A stretch of 64,000 nt of DNA, taken from the NCBI GenBank assembly GCA_022376925.1, contig JAIOJX010000005.1, positions 155,821,501 through 155,885,500 of the forward strand, in the 5' to 3' direction. Each line of letters opens with the position of its first letter. The stretch's first letter is position 1. Shown here piece after piece: positions 9,635-20,800 of the stretch. The notes beneath the pieces were generated by a model. The model was not told where the DNA came from. It ran no database searches and saw only the letters and a program-made list of their open reading frames with translations. A program made the position numbers and the translations under genes. The DNA is from Tragulus kanchil (lineage: Eukaryota > Chordata > Mammalia > Artiodactyla > Tragulidae).

Positions 9635-11836
9635 AAAAAACAGTGATATATTCAGCCTGTGAAGAGGCTGTCTCTCCTTTTATAATCAAGATTGCTTCTG
9701 GAATCTTGCCTAAAAGCACGAGAAGCCACATTTTTAGACCAATTAAAACCTCCCCTTGCTTATACTGCTGTTGCTAACTTACAGACAGGAAATGAGTAAA
9801 GAGGGTGGGAGCAAGGTGTTGATTGAGAGAGATGAAGCCAATGAGAAACAGAGGAACTACTGCCTACCCAGGGTGCTTTGGGGTATGGGCGGAACTAGTT
9901 GCCTTGGCGTATAAAAAACCCACAGTCTGCGCCTCAGTCTCGTTTGGTTGGGGTGGTGTAGCTGCTGAAGCATTCTTGGAGTTGGGGTGGGGAAAGCAGA
10001 AAAAGCCTGGAGGGTAGGGTAATAAAGCTTCTTTTTCTTTCAAAAGAGAAAACTCTAGGAAAGGGGTGCAATGCCCCCTCCAAACACCAGTCTCTGTCAG
10101 TGCTCTCCTGTGTGGATTTTCTCTTCCATTTTCTTCACAGATAGTTCTGGGGTCTTAAAAATACAGGTCCTGCCTCTCTTTCTCCAGGGGATTTATTTTC
10201 CCTGCCTTCTTACGTCTAAAAAGCTCTTTGTGTGTGACTTAAAACAGTACAGGCTTATTAATGTTTGGGAGAAAAGAAAAAGGGGGGTGTCTTACAAAGC
10301 TAAAATCAAGGTGTCAGTAAACCTGTGATTTCTTCTAGAAGCTCTAGGGCAGAATATTTCCTTGCCTTATTTAGTTAGTAAAGACTGTGTGAATTCTTTG
10401 GCTCAGGGCCCTCCTTCAACCTCTGTGAAAAGCCTTTATTCATGGGTTTCCTTTTCCAACTGGAAGCAGCCTTAAAAAACCTCTCTTGGTGGGGTGGGGG
10501 AGGGTAGCAAGAGTCACAGTTTCTTTGTTTGGGAAGCTGACTTATCTTTCTGGGAGTGGATTGTTACAGGGACTAATGTTCTATCCATGGGCAAGGGGAT
10601 GGTGGGGGTGGGGAGAGACCATCTTTGCCAAGCTCCACAGGGGTGAGCTCTGAGCTCACACGAAGAGCACAGTGCCCTGAATTGGAGTATGGGCACCAAA
10701 GAGGTTGACTTTGCTGTCTCTTACTCCCAAAAGTTAAAAACAGTGATATATTCAGCCTGTGAAGAGGCTGTCTCTCCTTTATAATCAAGATTGCTTCTGG
10801 AATCTTGCCTAAAAGCACGAAGCCACATTTTTAGACCAATTAAAACCTCCCCTTGCTTATACTGCTGTTGCTAACTTACAGACAGGAAATGAGTAAAGAG
10901 GGTGGGAGCAAGGTGTTGATTGAGAGAGATGAAGCCAATGAGAAACAGAGGAACTACTGCCTACCCAGGGTGCTTTGGGGTATGGGCGGAACTAGTTGCC
11001 TTGGCGTATAAAAAACCCACAGTCTGCGCCTCAGTCTCGTTTGGTTGGGGTGGTGTAGCTGCTGAAGCATTCTTGGAGTTGGGGTGGGGAAAGCAGAAAA
11101 AGCCTGGAGGGTAGGGTAATAAAGCTTCTTTTTCTTTCAAAAGAGAAACTCTAGGAAAGGGGTGCAATGCCCCCTCCAAACACCAGTCTCTGTCAGTGCT
11201 CTCCTGTGTGGATTTTCTCTTCCATTTTCTTCACAGATAGTTCTGGGGTCTTAAAAATACAGGTCCTGCCTCTCTTTCTCCAGGGGATTTATTTTCCCTG
11301 CCTTCTTACGTCTAAAAAGCTCTTTGTGTGTGACTTAAAACAGTACAGGCTTATTAATGTTTGGGAGAAAAGAAAAAGGGGGGTGTCTTACAAAGCTAAA
11401 ATCAAGGTGTCAGTAAACCTGTGATTTCTTCTAGAAGCTCTAGGGCAGAATATTTCCTTGCCTTATTTAGTTAGTAAAGACTGTGTGAATTCTTTGGCTC
11501 AGGGCCCTCCTTCAACCTCTGTGAAAAGCCTTTATTCATGGGTTTCCTTTTCCAACTGGAAGCAGCCTTAAAAAACCTCTCTTGGTGGGGTGGGGGAGGG
11601 TAGCAAGAGTCACAGTTTCTTTGTTTGGGAAGCTGACTTATCTTTCTGGGAGTGGATTGTTACAGGGACTAATGTTCTATCCATGGGCAAGGGGATGGTG
11701 GGGGTGGGGAGAGACCATCTTTGCCAAGCTCCACAGGGGTGAGCTCTGAGCTCACACGAAGAGCACAGTGCCCTGAATTGGAGTATGGGCACCAAAGAGG
11801 TTGACTTTGCTGTCTCTTACTCCCAAAAGTTAAAAA
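9635..11836. repeat. Duplicated block 4 (unmerged overlap)
   Basis: 9635-10734 recurs at 10735-11836. The offset drops from 1100 to 1096 through small deletions in copy 2: one T in a T run near 9680, an ag dinucleotide near 9721, and one A in an A run near 10049. Most lie in the first 90 bases of copy 2, where a piece end would have poor consensus. No mobile element or gene is recognised within. A gcgtataaaaaaccc motif near 9908 (second copy near 11005) is TATA-like but unsupported. Confidence 0.93.
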
Positions 11837-14166
11837 CTCAAACTTGTGGCAAGAAGTGACTTAGCATTGGGCCTTCCTATAATGTGTTAAACTTGACTTC
11901 CCTGCTCAAATTTGTTTTCAAACAACTTATGGCCTGGCTTCTGTGGTCAGGCCTTGGAGATGGGGCAGTCGCACTTGCTTGTTTTCCTTCTGCCTCTTTT
12001 AAGCATCCTAAATTTGTCCTCTGGGAATAAAGTACAACAGAAGATTTTCTATTGGCAAAGCCAGGAATGATGTGAACTCAAATCTCATAAAAACTAAAAT
12101 GTTTGGAGACTCATGTTTTGTCTCCAGCTGAAAAGAATATCAACATGAATTGAACTGGGATGGCAGGTCGTAGTTAAGGCATCAGCCTTTGAAGATGAGG
12201 GTTTTCTCCAATGGTTTGTTCTGTTCAAATCCTCCTTAGGGGAGGATCCATTCCAGCTGAGTGCCCAAGTAGGAATGGAACTGACTGGAGTTTTTCTAAT
12301 ATAATCATAGGTAAATGGCTCCTGGGGGCTTCCTGCTGGTATGGGTCTAGATCTGGGTCCTCTTTCACCAAGAAGAGGAGCTCATAGAGCCTCACTGTAG
12401 CACAACTATGGTGACTTATGGGGGAGGGCCCAGTATTAAACTCCAACCAGCTGAAGGCTGTAGAGAAGCAATCAAATCTTATAAGTGTTCAGAAGAATTC
12501 TAGGCGAGTCAGGCAGGCAACTGATCCCATATGTTGGCCTGAGAATTGGGAGAACCTGGGGGGCCTGGATGCAGCTCTACCTGTTGAAGTGAGAAACTGA
12601 GTGGGCAGTGCTGACCTCACCTGAAAACTGGGCAAGAACAGGTGATGTGGAGTTTGCCCAGCTGAACCATTTTGTGGTCAAACTTGGTGAAGGCTTGGTG
12701 GGATCAAACTTGGTCAGCTTCTAAGGCAGCTCCTCAGACGATGACTCAAACCTTATGTTGGACTTGGAAGTGGGGTGCCGGGATCAGAAATCGGTCTTCT
12801 CAGTGTAGTGCTAAGTCCCTAGGGGTGGCAAAAGGATGATGGGTATGTGGTGGTTGTTTAAACCCAGGCTGCTCATGTGCTGGAGCCTGAAAGGGCCTGG
12901 GTGCTGTGCACTCCAGACCGCCATTCAGAACCTACCTCATCTGGATTGACGCTGGGCTCTGAGCCAGGTCACCAGTCTGAAGTGCACACGATCACACGTT
13001 GTAGTCCTGGAGTGGCCCTAGCCCCACTCATCTGGCAACTAGGTTAGGAGTGTGCCAAGTGAGGGCCCACACGGGGCTGCCAGCTGCTGCTGATACTGCA
13101 CTGCTAGGTCCAGTTGCTTGTCTGAACTTTCTGTATCCTGTTTTCTTCACCCCAGGGGACTACTGAGTGAGTGGAGAGGAAGATGAGCCCAGAACTAGGT
13201 AGCATCCAGACTAGGTGAGCCACAAGGAAGCTGCTCCCAGGCTCTGTACATTGGCTCACCACATTTCTCTACCATCGAGGGTCTTAAAGCTGAAAGGTTG
13301 AGGCCACAGCCCTCAGGGTTACATACAGCTTTAGCCTAGTTTATTCTGCCACTTATTTCTTGTCTCAAGTGAGTTCAAATTCTGAGCATCTGACCTGTTA
13401 AAAATGGGTAAACCGAAAGCTAACTCAGAGCAATGAGGCTTCAGTGATGATGGGAAGCTTGACTTACTGCCAGTCCTATGACTGCTGACAGGCCAGTACT
13501 CATTTACTTGCCCAAGTCAATTGATAAGTTTTATCCAACGTGTTAGAAAGGCTTCTCTCCTTTGCATAACCCCCTCCTTACTGTAAGTTACTCTCAGACC
13601 TTACCTGGGCTGCATCTCCCTCTTCCAAGTTGGTTCCTGAGGTCTCCCCTCTGTCACTAAGCTACATAGCCTTTGTGTAACTCAGACTTATCCTGGAACC
13701 AGTGGTAGGTGAGAGGGAGGTAGTAGGGGTTCATGTAACTGAGTCCTCCTCAAACTCAGGCCTCTTGGCAGGAAGAACAGAAGCCACTCCTGCAAGAATA
13801 AGGGAGCCTTCCTGCTTGTACCCTGGGGGAGAAGGCCCTTTGAGGGGGTATTTCTTATTTATAGAGAACTGGAATCCACTTGTCACAACCCATGGGTGCC
13901 TACAGAAATGGCTTGGCCTTTGAACACTTGACTCCCCAGTTCTCTGGCCCATCAAGCTCCCTTCACAGGCCTGGGGTAGATTTTGGACCAGCTCATAGTA
14001 TGCCTGGTCTGATATGAAAAGTGGTGTGTGCCCCCATGGCAGCCCAAACTGTTAGGGTGACTTAAGGGAATGAGGGAGCTTGCATGAGAGCCTCAGACTA
14101 AGAGGAAGCCCTGGGTAGGGAGGTGGGAAGAAATGGTTGGCCTCTTCTGCCACCCTTTTTCTTTTA
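11837..14166. other. Single-copy DNA, no feature recognised
   Basis: About 2.3 kb without a repeat or gene I can name. The open frames found here are at most 74 codons and occur on overlapping strands (for example 13702-13923 plus and 13731-13955 minus), which is the pattern of chance frames. Confidence 0.5.
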
Positions 14167-14417
14167 AAAAATTCTCTAGGGAACTCGAGGTGAAAGGCAA
14201 ACTGAAGCTTTGCTCTTGTTTCAGTATCTATCCCTGGTTTCCTGTCAACTCTCTGGAATGCCCCAGAGTGATCTTCCTTGGGGACAGGAAAGATATTTCA
14301 ACCACTTCCCAGAGACCCTAGTTCTTTACCACTGTAGACTCTTCCTGAACTGATTTTAAATCTTCACAATCCCATGTACATTTAACTGTCAGCATCTGAG
14401 TTCATTTATCTTTTAGT

Positions 14418-14618
14418 GTGGGAGTCCCTCAGGCATGTCTCTTTGTGACCTCGTGGACTGTAGCCTACCAGGCTCCTCTGTCCATAGACTCTGCCAGTCA
14501 AGAGTAATGCAGTGGGTAGCTATTCTTATTTCTAGAGGATCTTCCTCACCCAGGGATGAAACCCAGGTCTCCTGCATTCCAGGCAGATTCTTTACCATAT
14601 GACCCACTGGGGAAGCAG
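14418..14618 (-). mobile_element. Bov-tA SINE (also at 15503-15703)
   Basis: The plus strand shows tttgtgacctcgtggactgt, agcctaccaggctcctctg, tccatagactctgcc, then gaggatcttcctcacccagg, gatgaaacccaggtctcctg and accatatgacccactgggga. This is a diverged reverse-complement Bov-tA, including the tRNA-derived half. The matching copy at 15503-15703 is the same insertion duplicated by block 5. Confidence 0.85.
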
Positions 14619-14664
14619 GGAAAACTTCACTGATTGAAGGAAAATCTCATTCTTACTGTTGCAG

Positions 14665-15209
14665 AAACTAAACTGTTGAGAAACAGCACCACACTCAGAG
14701 GGTGGGAAAACTCAGGTTTACTGTGCTGACGCGGTGGTCCCAGACGAGCTAGTGATCTAAAATTCTGAGCCCCAAGCTCAAAGTGAGATCTTTGATAGGG
14801 TTAGCATATGCAGTTACAGTTGCCAATCTCTGATCACTTTGAATATGAGCAGTTACAAAGCTTGGGAGTTACGATGGGATAGGGCAGGGGCAATGACGGG
14901 TGGGGGCAGTTAGAGTGCAGGAGTTGCTATGGGTTATGGGAAGGGGCAATTCTGCATTGAAAGCTGGAGGGACAGAAAACCAATTCTGTGCCAGGAACAA
15001 AAGCTGTGGATGGAGTGAGTAACCAGCAGGAATACTCAAAGGGTAATTGAATGGTGGAGGCTTCTGTAGCCTTAACTTGAGGATAAGTTCTGGGACCTAG
15101 CTCTAGGGGGCTTCCGGCTTTCATGGGTTTACTCCCCTGTGTTTGGGGTGTTGGCCATGGAAAAAAGGTCTAAGGTCTTCAAGAGAAGTATCTCACTCAA
15201 GAGAACCTC
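14665..15209 (-). mobile_element. Probable ERV LTR-like sequence, partial copy
   Basis: Starting near gaaactaaactgttgagaaa, the text runs through cactcagagggtgggaaaac, tcaggtttactgtgc, and a series of g(a/t)agttac-containing short repeats (gcagttacagttgcc, gagcagttacaaag, gggagttacgatggg). This texture recalls minus-strand ruminant ERV LTRs. No LTR ends, primer-binding site or coding remnant could be fixed. The assignment rests on memory of family style. Confidence 0.35.
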
Positions 15210-15749
15210 TAAGGTCTTCAAAGCAAGCTTTGGGGGGGGGCTTTTTGTTTCAAAAATTCTCTAGGGAACTCGAGGTGAAAGGCAAACTGAAGCTTTGCTC
15301 TTGTTTCAGTATCTATCCCTGGTTTCCTGTCAACTCTCTGGAATGCCCCAGAGTGATCTTCCTTGGGGACAGGAAAGATATTTCAACCACTTCCCAGAGA
15401 CCCTAGTTCTTTACCACTGTAGACTCTTCCTGAACTGATTTTAAATCTTCACAATCCCATGTACATTTAACTGTCAGCATCTGAGTTCATTTATCTTTTA
15501 GTGTGGGAGTCCCTCAGGCATGTCTCTTTGTGACCTCGTGGACTGTAGCCTACCAGGCTCCTCTGTCCATAGACTCTGCCAGTCAAGAGTAATGCAGTGG
15601 GTAGCTATTCTTATTTCTAGAGGATCTTCCTCACCCAGGGATGAAACCCAGGTCTCCTGCATTCCAGGCAGATTCTTTACCATATGACCCACTGGGGAAG
15701 CAGGGAAAACTTCACTGATTGAAGGAAAATCTCATTCTTACTGTTGCAG

Positions 15750-16360
15750 AAACTAAACTGTTGAGAAACAGCACCACACTCAGAGGGTGGGAAAACTCAG
15801 GTTTACTGTGCTGACGCGGTGGTCCCAGACGAGCTAGTGATCTAAAATTCTGAGCCCCAAGCTCAAAGTGAGATCTTTGATAGGGTTAGCATATGCAGTT
15901 ACAGTTGCCAATCTCTGATCACTTTGAATATGAGCAGTTACAAAGCTTGGGAGTTACGATGGGATAGGGCAGGGGCAATGACGGGTGGGGGCAGTTAGAG
16001 TGCAGGAGTTGCTATGGGTTATGGGAAGGGGCAATTCTGCATTGAAAGCTGGAGGGACAGAAAACCAATTCTGTGCCAGGAACAAAAGCTGTGGATGGAG
16101 TGAGTAACCAGCAGGAATACTCAAAGGGTAATTGAATGGTGGAGGCTTCTGTAGCCTTAACTTGAGGATAAGTTCTGGGACCTAGCTCTAGGGGGCTTCC
16201 GGCTTTCATGGGTTTACTCCCCTGTGTTTGGGGTGTTGGCCATGGAAAAAAGGTCTAAGGTCTTCAAGAGAAGTATCTCACTCAAGAGAACCTCCTGGAG
16301 ATCTGTCCTGCCTAGCTAGGAAAAGACACGCAAGCACTGCCCTCAAGCGGGAAAGAAGGG
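15750..16360 (-). mobile_element. Probable ERV LTR-like sequence, longer copy
   Basis: This is the second copy of the 14665-15209 stretch. It continues past the duplicated part into 16295-16360 (ctggagatctgtcctgcct). It is the more complete view of this element and should be used for classification. Confidence 0.35.
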
Positions 16361-17270
16361 TAGAAAAGAATGTCAGCTTGAGTCCGTGGATCCCCCTGAC
16401 CTTGATCAGTACATATGTCTGGAGGTGGGATGGGACAGGATCTGTGAGGGGCACTTCAGGAATGGGGTCTCAAAAGCTCTTTCAGGACTCAGTGCACTTC
16501 TGTCTGTGGAGCTCTTCCCTCTGCTTTTTTGGGATGTCAGTTCTATTTCTCACCTCCAGCTAGGTGGTTTCCATGCTCTAGCCTGCCTGGCTTCCTATGG
16601 AAAGCACTGCTGAAACTTCAGATCCTCACTTCAACACTGTCTAGTGTTGCTAGAGTAGTCTCATATGCTTGCTCCCCAGTTGCTAGCACTTGGGTAGCAT
16701 TGTAAGTAGACAGAAGTCCTCAGAGTGATTAGAAAAGAAAACCTCTCAAAGCCTTCAGGACCAAACTCTCTCCCTCCTGAATCCAACTTACAAGTACTGG
16801 AAGTTCACAGAGCTGTGTCACCTGACCTGGTCACTTATAGGGACTTAAGCTCTCCAGTGAAGGGACACAGTCTCCTTGAATCCATCCTATTGATGCCTTG
16901 CTATGGATGAAGTCTTGTTCTGTGTCATAAATTTTTAAAAAGAATGAAACTCTGGCTAAGTGTTTTATGAGCTGTTTTTTCAGCTAGTTCACTGCTATGG
17001 GGCTTAACTGCAAAAGATTTCCCAGTTAGGGATATGACTTCCCACCTGCCTAAATTGTCCAAATCAAATTCCTCTGAATGTTATTGGGTTAGTAGTGGGC
17101 AGGTATGGGTGGGAGTGTTGACAAACTCACTATAGGATAACTTTGGAATATCCATATCTCCCCTTAAACTGGCCTCAAGCCTTCTGCCTTTGAGAGGCTC
17201 TGTAGGCCTCCTGATTGATACCTCGGGCCTGTTTTCTTCCCTTTCCTGACCAGGTCCAATCCTCAGTTTC
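16361..17270. other. Single-copy DNA, no feature recognised
   Basis: I see no repeat family or gene. Open frames at 16386-16613 and 16725-16910 are short, with no recognisable domain. Confidence 0.45.
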
Positions 17271-17280
17271 TTGAATATCA

Positions 17281-17627
17281 CTCTTCTATTTTTTAAAGCA
17301 AATTTTTAAAAAATAACTGTTTACTTCTGGCTATCCTGAGTCTCTGCTGCAGAGACTTTCCTCTAGTTGTGGCAAGGCGGGGCTACTCTATAGTTGCGGT
17401 TCTCAGGCTTCTCATTGTGATGGTGTCTCTTGTTACAGAGCACAGGCTCTAGGGAGCTCAGGCTTCATTAGTTGCAGCTCCCAAGGTCTCGGGCACAGGC
17501 TCAATAGTTGTGGTACGCGGACTTGGTTGCTCCAAGGCATATGGGATCTTCCCAGATCAGGGATCAAACTTGTGTCTCCTGCATTGGCATGCAGAGTCTT
17601 TACCATTGAGCCACCAGGGAAACCCAT
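17281..17627 (-). mobile_element. CHR-type tRNA-derived SINE
   Basis: The plus strand reads from a T/A-rich end through ctagttgtggcaaggcgggg, ctactctatagttgcgg, ttctcattgtgatggtgtct, cagagcacaggctctaggg, agttgtggtacgcgg, gttgctccaaggcatatggg, to attgagccaccagggaaacc. This is a full-length minus-strand CHR-2-like SINE. Imperfect flanking repeats cttgaatatca (17270-17280) and cttgggtatca (17628-17638) look like an aged target-site duplication. Confidence 0.88.
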
Positions 17628-17638
17628 CTTGGGTATCA

Positions 17639-18433
17639 TTTTAAGGATCTCAGGTACACACACACAGAAGGGGAAGACCTACTTCCCCTTGTCAATCAGG
17701 CATTAGATATGAGATTGGACATGAGAGCTCTGTGAAAACTTCTGAGCGCTACCTTGGGATGTCCCATGAAGCAGAGATGGGAGTGTCTGTGCTGTGTTTC
17801 ATACTCAGCTGGAAAAATTTGCTCTAGCGATCGCTCCTCTGGCTGAACTAGCTACTTGCACATTTTACATAACCACTTAGAAATGAAGATCCAGATGATC
17901 TAATTAACAAGAGGCAAACATGCATGCTGACAGCCAACAGCATCAGTCCCACCTCCTGGGCTAACTGCTTAAGTGGGCTGATTGTCAGCATTCCCTGTGA
18001 TAAGACCTCCTCCTGGCATGCTCAAAGCAATGCCAGTGGCCCTCATTGAGGGAGCAGCATGTGAGGAGAACCTGCTGCTCTATCCAAGGAGTAAGAGATG
18101 TAAGTTTCTGGAGACTCCCTTTGCCCTTAAAGGAAGAGTTGTTGGTGGAGCTGCAAGCACTGGGAAGAAGGAACCAAATGGCCTTTCATCTCTTGCTCAG
18201 TTGAACTGAATGAAGGTCATGCTTGGAATTGGTTTATAACTACAGGTAACTCGGTACCATCCACATGGTTGGATAAGCGACAGAGAAAGCAGCCGTCTAG
18301 GTGCATATGGGGTTTAAGAGGCAATGTGAAGTGTCCTAGTGAAAGGAATGCCCTCTCCTAAGGAGTACATCAGGTGGCAGAGTGAATCGAAGTAGGAGCC
18401 AAGAGCAGGGATATGGTCAAGAGGAAGACTCTG
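17639..18433. other. Single-copy DNA, no feature recognised
   Basis: No repeat or gene is recognised. A short cacacacaca run lies near 17656. The open frame at 17982-18209 has no recognisable domain. Confidence 0.45.
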
Positions 18434-20800
18434 GGATAAGGGCGTCAGCAGAGACTGTAACAACCCAAGGGACTCAGGGACCCCTTGCATGGCTGTGCAG
18501 AGGCCGACCCTCTAAGATTCTACTACATGAAATAGGATATGCACTAGTGGATAACCTTTACACCATCAAAAGGCATATCTTGGTAGAGATGCTTTCCAGT
18601 GAGACTCAGACCTATCTCTTCAACGGGGCTGGTGTGGGGAGGGGCCTTCTCTGTCCTACTCTGCCAGCCTGGGGATGCTGGAAAGTTGGGTTTAGAGAGA
18701 GAATTCTCTGTCCTACTTTGCTATCCTGGGGATACTGGGAAGTCAAGTTTGGAGAGAAAATGACCCAGGCTCTGATCAGTGCCTCCAGCTATGTTTGCAT
18801 GCTGTCCCTGATAACTTGACTAGTTAGCCTCTACCCAGCATTTCTGGTCTTCCAGACTATTTACTTTTCCTTTGTTCAGATCCACCATTGTTTCAAACTT
18901 GCTGAAATTCCAAGACTAGAAAGTTGACTGGAGCTAGAAAGTAACACTATCTATTTGAAGCTTGTTGATGAGCTTTCTGAGATTGTTTGAAATTGAATCT
19001 GATAGTTTCTTAGGACAGCCACCTTCCTATGAGCTCCACCAAACTGGCTATTCTATGGACTTTGCTGTTAGCAGGTTTCCTTAAAGTGGGTGAAACCCCA
19101 AGAGACTCAACCCACTGAGAACCATTCTCGAAACTATTCTGACCTCACCCTGAAGGCACTCAGTTTTGCTAAAAGCGGTCTATGTGCATGCCTAATGGAT
19201 ACTCACCAGCCTCCAGCTTCAAGACTATTAAGTAGCAATTTAACCAATCTAGATTAAGATCTTGTAAGCCTTATGGCTGAATCTTGAACTTTCGTATGAA
19301 ATTAACTTCAAGGGGGAAAGATTTAATATTGCCACTGTCAATTCAGTCTTGAATTGCCTAGGAGTTGGGTAACTTGGAGCTCTTAATGCCTGCTCAGGCT
19401 TTAAGCAACTCTGCACAGGCTTACATAGAGTTCTTTTGTAATTAAATAGAATATTCACCAGCTGCTTAGTCATGCAAGACTCCAGAATACTTATGGGTGG
19501 CAGTTTTTCTGCAGAAGGGTTCTGGTGTTGGGATAGCAGTGTGTGAGCTAAATCTGGAGATGGGTGAGGAAGTGTTCCATGTTGAAGTGAACACCACTCA
19601 CAAACCCTCGTGTTGGTATCAGGCCCTGGATAAGGGCGTCAGAAGAGACTGTAACAACCCAAGGGCCTCAGGGACCCCTTGCATGGCTGTGCAGAGGCCG
19701 ACCCTCTAAGATTCTACTACATGAAATAGGATATGCACTAGTGGATAACCTTTACACCATCAAAAGGCATATCTTGGTAGAGATGCTTTCCAGTGAGACT
19801 CAGACCTATCTCTTCAACGGGGCTGGTGTGGGGAGGGGCCTTCTCTGTCCTACTCTGCCAGCCTGGGGATGCTGGAAAGTTGGGTTTAGAGAGAGAATTC
19901 TCTGTCCTACTTTGCTATCCTGGGGATACTGGGAAGTCAAGTTTGGAGAGAAAATGACCCAGGCTCTGATCAGTGCCTCCAGCTATGTTTGCATGCTGTC
20001 CCTGATAACTTGACTAGTTAGCCTCTACCCAGCATTTCTGGTCTTCCAGACTATTTACTTTTCCTTTGTTCAGATCCACCATTGTTTCAAACTTGCTGAA
20101 ATTCCAAGACTAGAAAGTTGACTGGAGCTAGAAAGTAACACTATCTATTTGAAGCTTGTTGATGAGCTTTCTGAGATTGTTTGAAATTGAATCTGATAGT
20201 TTCTTAGGACAGCCACCTTCCTATGAGCTCCACCAAACTGGCTATTCTATGGACTTTGCTGTTAGCAGGTTTCCTTAAAGTGGGTGAAACCCCAAGAGAC
20301 TCAACCCACTGAGAACCATTCTCGAAACTATTCTGACCTCACCCTGAAGGCACTCAGTTTTGCTAAAAGCGGTCTATGTGCATGCCTAATGGATACTCAC
20401 CAGCCTCCAGCTTCAAGACTATTAAGTAGCAATTTAACCAATCTAGATTAAGATCTTGTAAGCCTTATGGCTGAATCTTGAACTTTCGTATGAAATTAAC
20501 TTCAAGGGGGAAAGATTTAATATTGCCACTGTCAATTCAGTCTTGAATTGCCTAGGAGTTGGGTAACTTGGAGCTCTTAATGCCTGCTCAGGCTTTAAGC
20601 AACTCTGCACAGGCTTACATAGAGTTCTTTTGTAATTAAATAGAATATTCACCAGCTGCTTAGTCATGCAAGACTCCAGAATACTTATGGGTGGCAGTTT
20701 TTTCTGCAGGGAAGGGTTCTGGTGTTGGGATAGCAGTGTGTGAGCTAAATCTGGAGATGGGTGAGGGAAGTGTTCCATGTTGAAGTGAACACCACTCACA
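18434..20800. repeat. Duplicated block 6 (unmerged overlap)
   Basis: 18434-19602 recurs at 19628-20800 with offset 1194. Two substitutions lie in the first 40 bases of copy 2 (gtcagcagag against gtcagaagag; gggactc against gggcctc). Several small indels lie in the last 110 bases of copy 1 (ctgcagaaggg against ctgcagggaaggg; gtgaggaag against gtgagggaag). A 25-base junction separates the copies. No mobile element or gene is recognised. The 145-codon plus frame at 18382-18819 reappears as 90 codons in copy 2, so its upstream part is not supported by both copies. Confidence 0.94.

Larger units (their letters stand above)
14167..16294. repeat. Duplicated block 5 (unmerged overlap)
   Basis: 14167-15209 recurs at 15252-16294 with constant offset 1085. 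The 42-base junction (15210-15251) is unusual: it begins with a scrambled repeat of the nearby taaggtcttcaa text and contains a run of nine or more G before ctttttgtttc. This fits a low-quality piece end. Each copy holds one Bov-tA and one LTR-like stretch. Confidence 0.94.

Noticed and set aside
18382..18819. 145-codon plus-strand frame as a possible gene
   Set aside because: Its first part is not kept in the second copy, there is no recognisable motif, and there are no splice or promoter signals around it.
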